From positions 1-64,000 of the forward strand of contig NZ_JNWZ01000050.1 in assembly GCF_000716545.1 (NCBI RefSeq): 64,000 nucleotides of DNA, read 5' to 3'. Shown piece after piece: positions 8,350 to 16,594 of this stretch. Under the pieces are notes generated by a model. It did no database searches. It was given only the letters and a program-made list of their open reading frames with translations, and was not told the origin of the DNA. This DNA comes from Kitasatospora phosalacinea (GTDB taxonomy: Bacteria > Actinomycetota > Actinomycetes > Streptomycetales > Streptomycetaceae). How positions within the stretch are numbered: position 1 is the stretch's first letter; every line of letters begins with the position of its first letter. The position numbers were made by a program, and so were the translations under genes.

Positions 8350-9369
8350 GTGAACCGACGACAGCCGCACCCGAGAACCCCGCCGCCCATGGGCGCGCCC
8401 GCGGACGCGCCCGTGATCGAGTTGGCCGGGGTGGGAAAGGTCTACCGGGGCGGGAAGCGGGCCCTGGACGGGGTCGGCCTGACCTTCGGGGTCGGGCTGC
8501 TGGGGCTGCTCGGGCCGAACGGAGCGGGCAAGTCCTCGCTGCTGCGGATCCTCGCCACCGTGACCCGCCCCAGCACCGGCACGCTCCGCTACCGGGGGGT
8601 CGACGCGGTGGCCGCCCCCGACCGGCTGCGACGCGAACTCGGCTACCTGCCGCAGGACTTCGGCGTCTACCCGAACCTGACGGCCCGCGAGTTCCTGGCC
8701 TACCTGGCCGCCGCCAAGGGCCTCACGGCGCGCTCCGCCCGGGCCCGCGCCGACGAGCTGCTGGAACTGCTCAACCTGACCGAGGCGGTCCGCCGTCCGC
8801 TGGGCGGCTACTCGGGCGGGATGCTCCGCCGGGTCGGCATCGCGCAGGCACTGCTCGCCGACCCCCGGGTCCTGGTGGTGGACGAGCCGACCGCCGGACT
8901 GGACCCGGAGGAACGCGTCCGGCTGCGCAACCTGCTCGGCGAACTCGCCACCGAGCGAGCGGTGTTGCTCTCCACCCACATCGTCTCGGACGTCGAGTCG
9001 ACCGCCGACACGATCGCCGTGCTGGCCCGCGGCCGCCTGCTGCGCCGGGGCACCCCGCAGCAGTTGGTGCGGGAACTGGAGGGAAGGGTGTGGGAGTTGA
9101 CCGTCCCGGCGGCTGAACTGCCTGCCTGGCAGGCGAGTTGGCTGGTCGGCCGCACCGTCAGGGCCGCCGCCGGCAGCGTCCGGATGCGGCTGATCTCCCC
9201 CGGCGCGGGGGAGGGGCCGTCCACCGCCGTCCCGGTCCGGCCCGATCTGGAGGACGTCTACCTGGCCGCCGTCCACGGCGGAGGGCACGGGGACCACGGG
9301 GGAAGCGGCGGAAGCGGGGACCACGGTGGACGCGGCGGAGGCCGGGGACCGGAAGGAGGCCGCTGGTGA
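8350..9369 (+). CDS. ABC transporter ATP-binding protein (ABC-2 exporter type)
   Basis: 339 residues. It has Walker A GPNGAGKSS, signature YSGGMLRRVG, Walker B LVVDEPTAGLDPEE and the H-loop STHIVSD. GTG 8350 is chosen for its ggagga site 5 bases upstream; GTG 8320 is possible. After the nucleotide-binding domain (to about residue 220) comes a beta-rich regulatory tail and then an unusual His/Gly-rich end (HGGGHGDHGG..., last 30 residues). The stop overlaps the permease start by GTGA, so the two are translationally coupled. The partner permease is frameshifted, so the exporter may be inactive. Substrate unknown. Confidence 0.9.
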   Translation: MNRRQPHPRTPPPMGAPADAPVIELAGVGKVYRGGKRALDGVGLTFGVGLLGLLGPNGAGKSSLLRILATVTRPSTGTLRYRGVDAVAAPDRLRRELGYLPQDFGVYPNLTAREFLAYLAAAKGLTARSARARADELLELLNLTEAVRRPLGGYSGGMLRRVGIAQALLADPRVLVVDEPTAGLDPEERVRLRNLLGELATERAVLLSTHIVSDVESTADTIAVLARGRLLRRGTPQQLVRELEGRVWELTVPAAELPAWQASWLVGRTVRAAAGSVRMRLISPGAGEGPSTAVPVRPDLEDVYLAAVHGGGHGDHGGSGGSGDHGGRGGGRGPEGGRW

Positions 9370-11035
9370 CGGCGCGGACGCTGGCCGCCCTGGCGGTCGG
9401 AGACTTCCGGGAACGGGTCCGCCGCCCGGTGTACGCGGTGACGCTGCTGGCGGCCGTCGGGCTGGGGCGCCTGGCGGTGCCCGCCGCCGACAGCCGTTGG
9501 GTGGTCCTCGACGTGGGCGGCAACCGGGGCGTGTACAACAGCGCCTGGGTCGGTACCGCGACGGCCCTGGCCGGGGCGCTGTGGCTGACGGTCGGCGGGT
9601 TCTACGTGGTGCGCGGCGCGATCGTCCGGGACGCCGCGACCCGGGTCGGCCAGGTGCTGGCCGCCACCCCGCTGCGCTCCACCGGCTACCTGGCGGCCAA
9701 GTTCCTCTCCAACCTGCTGGTACTGGCCTCGATGCTGGGCGTGCTCGCGGGCACCGCGCTGGTCCTGCAACTCCTCGCCGGCGAGGACAGGTCCGTCGAC
9801 CCGGTCGCGCTGTTCGCCCCGTTCCTGCTGATCGCACTGCCGCCGCTGGCGGTGACGGCCGCGGCCGCCGTGCTGTTCGAGACGGTGCCCGTGCTGCGGG
9901 CCGGGTTCGGCAACCTGCTCTGGTTCGGACTGGCGCTGCTGCTCGCGATCGGCGGCCAGTCCGCGCACGCACCGCTCGGCGGCCTCGGCGTGCGGCAGGC
10001 CGGCGACTCGCTGCGGCAGGCCCTGGAGGCGCAGCAACTGCCTTACGGAGAAGGAGGGTTCAGCCTCGGCCTGACCCGGGTCGCCGAGCCGCTGCACTCC
10101 TTCCGCTGGGACGGCGCACCGCTCACCGGCGGATTCCTGGTCGCCCGGCTGGCCCTGGTCCTGCTGGCCGCCGCCGCGGCGGTGCTGCCCGCCCTCTGGT
10201 TCGGCCGCTTCGACCAGGCCGCTGCCGCCTCGGGCACGGGCCGGAACAGCGGGGCCGGGAACAGCGGGGCCGGGGGTGGCGGGGACGGGGACGTTCGGAG
10301 CAGGAGCAGGAGCAGGAGCAGGCGCAGGCGCAGGAGCAGCCGGGCCGGGAAGGGGCGGGTGAGGCCCAACCGCCGTCCGGGGCGGCGGTGTTCGGGGCGC
10401 TGCCGCGCACCGTGCCGGTCCGGGGCGGGGCGTTCGGGCGGTTGCTGGCCGGGGAGGCGCGGATCCTGGTGCAGGGCGTGCCGCGCACCTGGTGGGCGGT
10501 GGTCGCACTGCTGTCCGTCGCCGCGCTCGCCGTGCCCGCGCCCGCCGCGACCGGGCTGCTGCTGCCACTGCTGTGGCTGTGGCCGGTACTGCTGTGGTCC
10601 CGGCTGGGCACCCAGCAGACGGAGAACGGGCTGGCCGAACTGCTCGGTGCGCACCCCGCACCGCGCCGCCGCCTGCTCGCGGAGTGGACGGCCGGGGTCC
10701 TGCTGACCGTCCTCACCGGTGCCGCCCCGCTGCTGCGGATGCTGGCGACGGGCGACGCCGCCGGGGCCGCGCACTGGTCGGGCGGCCCGCTGCTCGTCCC
10801 CTCGCTGGCGCTGGCGCTCGGCGTACTGAGCCGCGGCCACCGGCCGTTCCAGGCGCTCTACCCGCTGCTGTGGTACCTGCTGGTCAACCACGTCGCCGCG
10901 GTGGACTTCATGGGCGCCACCCGCACCGCGGGCCGTCCGGACGGCCCGCACCCCCTGCTGGTCGCCGCGCTCTCGGCGGCCCTGCTCGGCGCGGCGCTGC
11001 TGACGGCCGAGGCTCGACGCGGGAGACGGAGCTGA
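9366..11035 (+). pseudogene. ABC-2 permease, interrupted by an apparent one-base deletion
   Basis: The coupled GTG 9366 opens a membrane-protein frame (RPVYAVTLLAAVGLG, ATALAGALWLTVGG and several further hydrophobic segments) that stays plausible to about 10290, then turns into an Arg/Cys-rich nonsense tail ending at 10706. From about 10300 the next frame reads as an EQEQEQ/AQAQ linker followed by a second permease half (VVALLSVAALAVPAP, TGLLLPLLWLWPVLLW, ending ARRGRRS at 11035). The total length is one base short of 557 codons, so a single missing base near 10266-10300 explains it. That stretch is G-rich and next to a (GAGCAG)n repeat. It could be a real lesion, a sequencing error or, less likely, frameshifting. 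Confidence 0.75.
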
Positions 11036-11058
11036 CGGGGCGTCGCAGCACGGGTGAC

Positions 11059-11100
11059 GGGACACGAATGCCGGGAAACGAATGCCGGGACACGGGTGCC
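11059..11100. repeat. 14-bp tandem repeat, three copies
   Basis: Units gggacacgaatgcc, gggaaacgaatgcc and gggacacgggtgcc lie head to tail between the ends of the convergent permease and sortase genes. Confidence 0.8.
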
Positions 11101-11112
11101 CGAGCGCGGAGG

Positions 11113-11808
11113 TCACGTCACGGACGTCAGGTGCGCGAACACCACGGTGTTGGAGTCGTACCCGGTGCGCCGGTCGTAGTGGCCGCCGCAGGTGATCACG
11201 CGCAGCTCGGCGCGGCCGGTCGGCGCGTACACCTCGTCGGTGGGGAAGTCGTCCTTCGGGAAGGAGCGCACCGAGTCGACGGTGAAGGTGGCGGCGCGAC
11301 GGTCCTGCCGGGTGACGGTGATGGTCAGGCCGGGGCGCAGCAGGCCGAGTCGGTACAGCACGCCGGGGCCGTGCTTGTCGTCGACGTGGCCGACCACGAC
11401 GGCGGTGCCGTCGGCGCCGGGGGTGGGGGCGTCCCGGTACCAGCCGACCAGGTCGGGGCGGCCCACGGGCGGGGTGGTGAGTGCTCCGGCGGGGTCCAGG
11501 CCGAGCGGGGTGAACGCGGCGTCCACCGAGATGGACGGGATGCGCAGCCGTTTCGGGTCGGAGGGGGCGAGCGCCGCGACCTCCGGGACGGTCCGGGAGG
11601 GGCGGGGGGAGGGGGACGTCCGGGCGGTGGCCGGGGACTGCGCCGGGGCCGAGGCCGGAGCGGTGGCCGGGGGCGGTGGTGGGGGTGGCGGCTGGGAGGT
11701 GGTCAGTCCGTCGTCGACCAGCCAGGCGCCGCACAGCAGCGCGACGACCGCGGTGCCGAACCGTAGCCGGTCGGCACCGCGGGCGCGTCGGTGGGTGGTG
11801 CGGGTCAA
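11113..11808 (-). CDS. Class F sortase
   Basis: 231 residues. An N-terminal membrane segment (FGTAVVALLCGAWLV) is followed by a Pro/Ala/Ser linker and a sortase domain. It has the catalytic His in VVVGHVDDKHGPGVLY, the Cys in LRVITCGG and the Arg in RRTGYDSNTVVFAHL. These are the class F hallmarks. The TTG start at 11808 overlaps the stop of the upstream surface-protein gene by 4 bases (TTGA), so translation is coupled and the neighbour is the probable substrate. Class F sortases attach or process surface proteins at the outer membrane face; the exact motif they cut is not settled by this sequence. Confidence 0.85.
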   Translation of the reverse strand: MTRTTHRRARGADRLRFGTAVVALLCGAWLVDDGLTTSQPPPPPPPPATAPASAPAQSPATARTSPSPRPSRTVPEVAALAPSDPKRLRIPSISVDAAFTPLGLDPAGALTTPPVGRPDLVGWYRDAPTPGADGTAVVVGHVDDKHGPGVLYRLGLLRPGLTITVTRQDRRAATFTVDSVRSFPKDDFPTDEVYAPTGRAELRVITCGGHYDRRTGYDSNTVVFAHLTSVT

Positions 11809-12473
11809 CGGCGCGAGCGCGAGCGGCGGCGCCGGCGCACGACCAGGTAGCCCGCCCCGGCGATCAGGGCGGTGCCGACGGTGACCTCGGCCGGGTTCAG
11901 GTCACGCGAGGACCCGCCCGCACCGGCCGCGACCCCGCCGTGCGGAGGCCGTCCCGGATGCCCGGGTGAGGCGCTGGGCGAGGTGCCGCTGGACGGGGAC
12001 GGGGACGGCGAGGGGGAGGTGCTGCCGGACGGGCTCGGGGAGGGGCTGCTGCCGACGCCGCCGCAGTCGACCGTGAACACCTTCTGCTTGGCGTCGCCGT
12101 TCTCGCCCACGAAGTTCCAGCCGAGCTTGTAGTGCCCGTCGGGCAGCGACTGGTCGGCGGTCCGGGCGTTCCCGGTGGGCATGACCAGGCTTCCGCTCAG
12201 CACCTGGGCGTTGCCGGTCGGCGGCTGCTGGTCGATGTGCCAGGTCACGGTCTGCCCGGGGTCGAAGTTGAGCCCGACGATGTAGAACTTGCAGACCTTC
12301 GGGTCGTTGTTCTGGCTGTCGGCGGGCGTGCCGGCGTCGTGGATCTTCACGTCGCCGTTGTCGCCGGCGGCGTGCGCGGGGACGGCGAACACGGCCAGCG
12401 GCAGCACGACGGCACCGGCGAGGGCGGCCGCGCGCAGGGGCAGCAGATGCCGCCCGGCCAGGATGGGGATCAT
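11805..12473 (-). CDS. Secreted, C-terminally anchored surface protein (candidate sortase partner)
   Basis: 222 residues. A signal peptide (about 1-35, ending VPAHAAGD) is followed by a compact domain with two Cys (KVCKFYIVGLNF and FTVDCGG) resembling small secreted streptomycete proteins, then a Ser-Pro repeat spacer (SPSPSPSG), a Gly-rich stretch, one hydrophobic helix (VTVGTALIAGAGYLVV) and a poly-Arg tail. This is sorting-signal architecture. The pentapeptide before the helix reads LNPAE rather than LPxTG or LAxTG, so it may simply be membrane-anchored. ATG 12473 has a ggag site 8 bases upstream. It forms a two-gene operon with the sortase. Confidence 0.75.
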   Translation of the reverse strand: MIPILAGRHLLPLRAAALAGAVVLPLAVFAVPAHAAGDNGDVKIHDAGTPADSQNNDPKVCKFYIVGLNFDPGQTVTWHIDQQPPTGNAQVLSGSLVMPTGNARTADQSLPDGHYKLGWNFVGENGDAKQKVFTVDCGGVGSSPSPSPSGSTSPSPSPSPSSGTSPSASPGHPGRPPHGGVAAGAGGSSRDLNPAEVTVGTALIAGAGYLVVRRRRRSRSRR

Positions 12474-12633
12474 GAGAACTCCGGGGGGATGGACGGGAGC
12501 TGCCGGCACGGTGCCGACACCCTCCTGAGAGTCCTCGCCGCGATCTGACGGGCAGTCACAACACACCCGAACCGGTACGACGTTTCCACCTGACGGCCGA
12601 GCACGGTGTCGGCCGACCCGCCGACCCGCCGGG

Positions 12634-12786
12634 CCCGGCGCCGAGGTAGCGCAGGACGGGGCCACCGGTGCCCACGTCGCCCCCCACCTCGACCCCGCCG
12701 CCGTCGCCGCCGCGATCCTCGGCACCCTCCTGCTGGCCGTCACGGCGGGCACCGCCGTCACCCGGCGGGGGCTGAGGCGGCGCTGA
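12634..12786 (+). pseudogene. Remnant of a C-terminal membrane anchor
   Basis: In the 348-bp space between two minus-strand genes, one plus-strand frame has strong G/C third positions and reads DGATGAHVAPHLDPAAVA, then AAILGTLLLAVTAGTAV and an RRGLRRR tail before TGA. That is a hydrophobic anchor followed by arginines, like the end of a surface protein. No usable start, signal peptide or body precedes it in this frame, so it looks like the surviving 3' end of a lost gene. The rest of 12474-12821 shows nothing else. Confidence 0.35.
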
Positions 12787-12821
12787 GACGGCCCGCGGCA
12801 GCACCGTCGCGGGCCCCGGGG

Positions 12822-14066
12822 TCAGGCGGCTGGTTGGTGGGAGCGGCGGCGGGGGCGGAGGCGTTCGCCGCGGGCCAGGCGGCGCAGGCGGGCGAAGCGG
12901 GAGAAGCGGTCGCGGTTGGAGACGGCGGCGCGGTCGAGTTCCTCCATCAGGCGGCGGCCGCGGTGCTCGAGGTCGAGCTCGTCGAGGATGCGGTCGACCT
13001 CGGCGAGCAGGGAGCCGTGCAACTGCCAGGCCTCCGGGTGTTCCTGGACGCGGCGCAGCAGGAGCTGGGCGACGTTCTCGCGGCAGGACCAGGCGGCGGC
13101 GAGTTCGGCGGCCAACCGCTGCTCGGCCTCCTCGGCGTTGCGGCTGACCTGGGTGGTGACCAGCACCGCGAAGCTCACCAGCGCGCCGCCGACGTGCTCG
13201 AACAGCTCCTCCAGGGCCACCGCCACGTCGTCGGGGAAGAGCCGCTCGCCGGGGCCGCGGCGCTTGGCCAGGTCGGTCAGCGAACGGGCGATCACCCGGA
13301 TCACGACCACGCAGATCTCCAGGGTGTCCAGCCCGGTGCGCAGCACCAGCCGGGAGAGCAGGCCCTCGCTGATCCGCGGGTTGAGCCGCAGGCTGTCCTC
13401 GGCCTGCCGCAGCGCCCCGTCCACCTGGGCGATCGCGTGGTCCAGCTGCCTGGCCTCGTGCAGCCGCTCGGCGGCCCGCTCCACCGGGACGGGACGCCCC
13501 AGCTCCTCGGCCAGTCCGAGCAGCAGGTAGCGGGCCCGGCGGGCCAGGTCCTCGATCGACTCGCCGGCCTTGTCCACCCACACCGGTGGCGCTATCACCA
13601 GGTTGAACAGCAGGCCGACGCTCGCGCCGATCACCGTCTCCAGCACCCGGTCCCAGGCCTGGGTGGTGACCTGGGAGACGCCCAGGATCAGCATCGCGCT
13701 GATCGCCACCTCCTGGACGAACTCGTCCACCCGCACGAAGCGGCCCACCACCAGCGAGGCGAGGATGATCAGCCCCAGGCTCCACCAGGAGAGCCCCACC
13801 ACCGTCGAGAACCCGATCGCGATCAGCACCCCGACCACCACCGAGTTGACCCGCCGGATGCTGGTGGTGAGCGTCGAGTACACCGTCACCTGCACCACCA
13901 GCAGCGCCGTCAGCGGCGCGGTCAGCGGTGCCGGCTCCCGGCTCAGCCAGGTCGCCACCACGTAAGAAAGCGTCGCGGCGACCGTGGCCCGTACCGTCTG
14001 CACGACGAACGGGTCCCTGGCCCCGCGGCGCACCACCACCGCCACCGGCTCCGGAACGTAACGCAT
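12822..14066 (-). CDS. Aromatic acid exporter family (ArAE/FUSC) membrane protein
   Basis: 414 residues. An N-terminal block of about six hydrophobic helices (VRATVAATLSYVVATWL, LTALLVVQVTVYSTL, VLIAIGFSTVVGLSW, LIILASLVVG, VIGASVGLLFNLVI) is followed by a long charged cytoplasmic helical region with heptad character (about 190-400) and an Arg-rich end. This matches ArAE/FUSC efflux proteins, which export aromatic acids or similar amphiphiles. ATG 14066 is chosen because it starts just before the first helix; upstream in-frame sequence has no coding look. It is divergent from the leader ORF and MFS gene at 14130. Confidence 0.8.
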   Translation of the reverse strand: MRYVPEPVAVVVRRGARDPFVVQTVRATVAATLSYVVATWLSREPAPLTAPLTALLVVQVTVYSTLTTSIRRVNSVVVGVLIAIGFSTVVGLSWWSLGLIILASLVVGRFVRVDEFVQEVAISAMLILGVSQVTTQAWDRVLETVIGASVGLLFNLVIAPPVWVDKAGESIEDLARRARYLLLGLAEELGRPVPVERAAERLHEARQLDHAIAQVDGALRQAEDSLRLNPRISEGLLSRLVLRTGLDTLEICVVVIRVIARSLTDLAKRRGPGERLFPDDVAVALEELFEHVGGALVSFAVLVTTQVSRNAEEAEQRLAAELAAAWSCRENVAQLLLRRVQEHPEAWQLHGSLLAEVDRILDELDLEHRGRRLMEELDRAAVSNRDRFSRFARLRRLARGERLRPRRRSHQPAA

Positions 14067-14129
14067 GCAGATCTTGTATCCCCGCCGGAGCCCGATCACA
14101 CCGCGCACACGCTGAGGGGGCGTCAGACT

Positions 14130-14291
14130 GTGAGCCCCGGTCACAGGACAAACGCCTGTCTGGCTGCGCCCCGGGCGCGCCGCCCACGATGGCGGCATCG
14201 GACGCCCATGACCCCCGCGCGGCCGAACGCGTCCGCGGTCCGAGGACGCGCCGCGCGATCCGACGACCGGACGAGGTGGTGGTCGCCGTGA
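14130..14291 (+). CDS. 53-residue leader ORF coupled to the MFS gene
   Basis: GTG 14130 (gagggg 10 bases upstream) opens a short frame beginning SPGHRTNACLAAPRARRPRW and ending with TGA at 14289-14291, which overlaps the MFS start GTG 14288 as GTGA. The middle motif G-x-x-TNA-C-LAAP recurs with Trp in place of Cys in the 52-residue ORF at 20522, which is coupled to another transporter gene in the same manner. Over 29 bases (14139-14167 against 20531-20559) 24 positions agree. Same length, same place and shared motif argue for a regulatory leader. Function unknown. No database comparison was possible. Confidence 0.5.
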   Translation: MSPGHRTNACLAAPRARRPRWRHRTPMTPARPNASAVRGRAARSDDRTRWWSP

Positions 14292-15508
14292 GCGACGTCT
14301 CCGACCTGACCGAGCGCACCGAGAGGGTGCCCGCCCCCGAGGTGCTGCGACCGCTGCGGTACGCCGGGGTGTTCGCGCTGCTGTTCCTGTTCGGCACCGA
14401 GACCTTCCTGGTCTCCCCGCTGCTGCCGACCATCGCCGAATCGATCGGCTCCACCGAGGCCGCCGCCGCCTCCACCGTCACCGCGTACGTCCTGGTGTAC
14501 GCGGTCTTCGCGCCCTTCCTCGGGCTGCTCAGCGACCGGTTCGGCCGCCGCCGCACCCTGCTCGCCGGCGGGCTGCTGTTCGTGCTGTCCAACGCGGCCG
14601 CCGCGCTCTCCACCGACCTCACCCTGCTGGTGCTCTCCCGCGCCCTGGCCGGGCTCGCCGCCGCGGCCGCCGGGCCCGCGATCTGGGCGCACATCGCCGA
14701 GACCGCCCCCGAGGCGGTGCGCGGGCGGGCCCTCGGACTCGGCATGGCGCTGTTCTCCACCGGCCAGGTGGTCGGCGTCCCGCTCGGCGGCGTGCTGGCC
14801 GGCGCGTCGGGCTGGCGGGCCGCGTTCTGGGCGCTCGCGATCGGCACCCTCGCCGCGATCGCGCTGCTGGCCCGGCAGGTCGCCCCCGCGCCGGGCAGCG
14901 CGGCGTCCGGCGGGGCCGTCCGGGCGATCCTGGGCGGCTGGCGCGACCCGGCGCTGCGGCGCGCGCTGCTGGTCAACACCGTCTTCAACGCGGCCAACCT
15001 CGGCGCGTACACCTTCCTCGGCGCCGTCCTCGACCGCCGCTTCGACCTCTCCGTGCAGGCCCTCGGCCTGGTCGGCGTCCTGGTCGGCGCGGGCAGCGTG
15101 GCCGGCTCGCTGCTCGGCGGACGCCTCGGCGACCGGGCCCGCACCGCGGGCCGCGCCGACCTGCCGCTGCTCGCCCTCTGGGGCCTGCTGCTGGCCGCCG
15201 GCATCGCACTCGCCACCACCGGCCCCGGGCTGCCGCTCTCGCTGCTGGGCGTGCTGATCTGGTTCACCGCCAGCGGAGCCTTCGTCACCGACCAGCAGAC
15301 CCTGGCCGGCACCGTCGCCCCCGCCCACCGGGCCACCTCCAGCGCCTGGCTCACCTCCACCATGTACGCGGGCACCGGCCTCGGCGCGTGGGCGATCGGC
15401 GCGTTCTCCGACGTCACCCACGGCGCGCTGCTGATCGGCACCGGCCTGGCACTGGTCGCGGCGGCGGGGGCGTGGCTGGTGACGCGGGGCCTGCGGCAGG
15501 AGGGCTGA
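14288..15508 (+). CDS. Major facilitator superfamily transporter (DHA1 type)
   Basis: 406 residues, about 12 hydrophobic helices. The loop 2-3 motif LLSDRFGRRRTLLAGG and the mid-protein repeat are typical of drug:H+ antiporters. TETFLVSPLLPTIAESIG at helix 1 and the LSRALAGLAAAAAGP helix fit DHA1 efflux proteins. GTG 14288 is preferred because it overlaps the leader ORF stop; GTG 14276 or ATG 14189 would add a poorly conserved extension. It probably exports a small organic molecule. The 3' end is 4 bp from the convergent GlxA-type regulator. Confidence 0.85.
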   Translation: MSDVSDLTERTERVPAPEVLRPLRYAGVFALLFLFGTETFLVSPLLPTIAESIGSTEAAAASTVTAYVLVYAVFAPFLGLLSDRFGRRRTLLAGGLLFVLSNAAAALSTDLTLLVLSRALAGLAAAAAGPAIWAHIAETAPEAVRGRALGLGMALFSTGQVVGVPLGGVLAGASGWRAAFWALAIGTLAAIALLARQVAPAPGSAASGGAVRAILGGWRDPALRRALLVNTVFNAANLGAYTFLGAVLDRRFDLSVQALGLVGVLVGAGSVAGSLLGGRLGDRARTAGRADLPLLALWGLLLAAGIALATTGPGLPLSLLGVLIWFTASGAFVTDQQTLAGTVAPAHRATSSAWLTSTMYAGTGLGAWAIGAFSDVTHGALLIGTGLALVAAAGAWLVTRGLRQEG

Positions 15509-15512
15509 GTCC

Positions 15513-16469
15513 TCAGACGCGGTCCTTCCGCCGGGTGGTGAAGGCGTTGCGGTAGGCGGCCGGGGTCATGCCGAGGTGGCGGTTGAGGTGCTGGCGGAGG
15601 GATTCGCCGGAGCCGAGGCCGCTGCGGTGGGCGACCTGGTCGACGGTGAGGTCGGTGGTCTCCAGGAGTTCGCGGGCGCGCAGCAGGCGCTGCTGGAGCA
15701 GCCACTGGAACGGGGTCACGCCGGTCTCGGCGGTGAAGCGGCGGGTCAGGGTCCGCACGCTGGTGCGGGCCCGGGCGGCGAGGTCGGCGAGGGAGAGCGG
15801 CCGGTCGAGGTGCTGCAGGGCCCAGAGGCGGGCGTCGTCGAGCGGGGAGCCGGTGCGGGCGGGCAGCGGGGTGCTGACGAACTGGGCCTGGCCGCCCTGG
15901 CGGACGGGGGTGACGACGGCGGCGCGGGCGGCCGCGTTGGCGACGGCCGCGCCGTGGTCGGAGGCGATCAGGTGCAGGCACAGGTCGATGCCGGCGGCTG
16001 AGCCCGCGCCGGTGACGACCGGGCCGTCCTCGGCGAACAGCCGGTCGGCGTCCACCCGGACGGCGGGGAAGGCGCGTCGCAGCTCGTCGGCGAAGGCCCA
16101 GTGGGTGGTGGCGGTGCGGCCGTCGAGCAGTCCGGCCTGGGCGAGGACGAAGGCGCCGGTGCAGATCGAGGCGATCCGCCTGCCCGCGGCGGCGGCCCGC
16201 CGGAGGGCGTCCAGCGCGGCCGGGTCGGCGTCGTGGCGGCTGGCGGTGGAGGGGACGATCACGGTGTCGGCGGCGGCGAGGGCCTCCAGGCCGTGCCGGA
16301 CCACGACGTCGATGCCGCCGTGCCCGGGCAGCACGCCGGGCGCGGGGGTGCAGACCGTGACGGCGTAGCAGGGGCGCCCGTCGGAGAGCGCGGCGTCGAA
16401 CAGCACCGAGGGCATGGACAGGTCGAAGGGCTTGACGGGCGGGACGGCCAGGACGGCGACGCGGTGCAT
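15513..16469 (-). CDS. GlxA-family AraC-type regulator with DJ-1/PfpI domain
   Basis: 318 residues. Residues 1-185 form a DJ-1/PfpI-like sensor domain with the nucleophile-elbow Cys in IASICTGAFVLAQAGLLDG. The C-terminal about 100 residues are an AraC-type double helix-turn-helix (LADLAARARTSVRTLTRRF, then VAHRSGLGSGESLRQHLNRH). ATG 16469 starts exactly at the domain (MHRVAVLAVPP). It is divergent from the NAD-dependent oxidoreductase gene, which is its likeliest target. Confidence 0.9.
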   Translation of the reverse strand: MHRVAVLAVPPVKPFDLSMPSVLFDAALSDGRPCYAVTVCTPAPGVLPGHGGIDVVVRHGLEALAAADTVIVPSTASRHDADPAALDALRRAAAAGRRIASICTGAFVLAQAGLLDGRTATTHWAFADELRRAFPAVRVDADRLFAEDGPVVTGAGSAAGIDLCLHLIASDHGAAVANAAARAAVVTPVRQGGQAQFVSTPLPARTGSPLDDARLWALQHLDRPLSLADLAARARTSVRTLTRRFTAETGVTPFQWLLQQRLLRARELLETTDLTVDQVAHRSGLGSGESLRQHLNRHLGMTPAAYRNAFTTRRKDRV

Positions 16470-16594
16470 GGCTGGATCCTTGGACTCCGTGGCTATCGGG
16501 CCACTGACCCTACTCCCTGGTGGCACGGCAGAGTTGGCCGGGCGGAGGGCCCCCGCGACCGCGTTCCCCACCGAGGCACGAAGGAGACACCACC

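Noticed and set aside
12556..15981. Long minus-strand open frame of over 1100 codons
   Set aside because: It runs through ArAE, MFS and GlxA genes in the wrong frame or strand and shows only low-complexity sequence.
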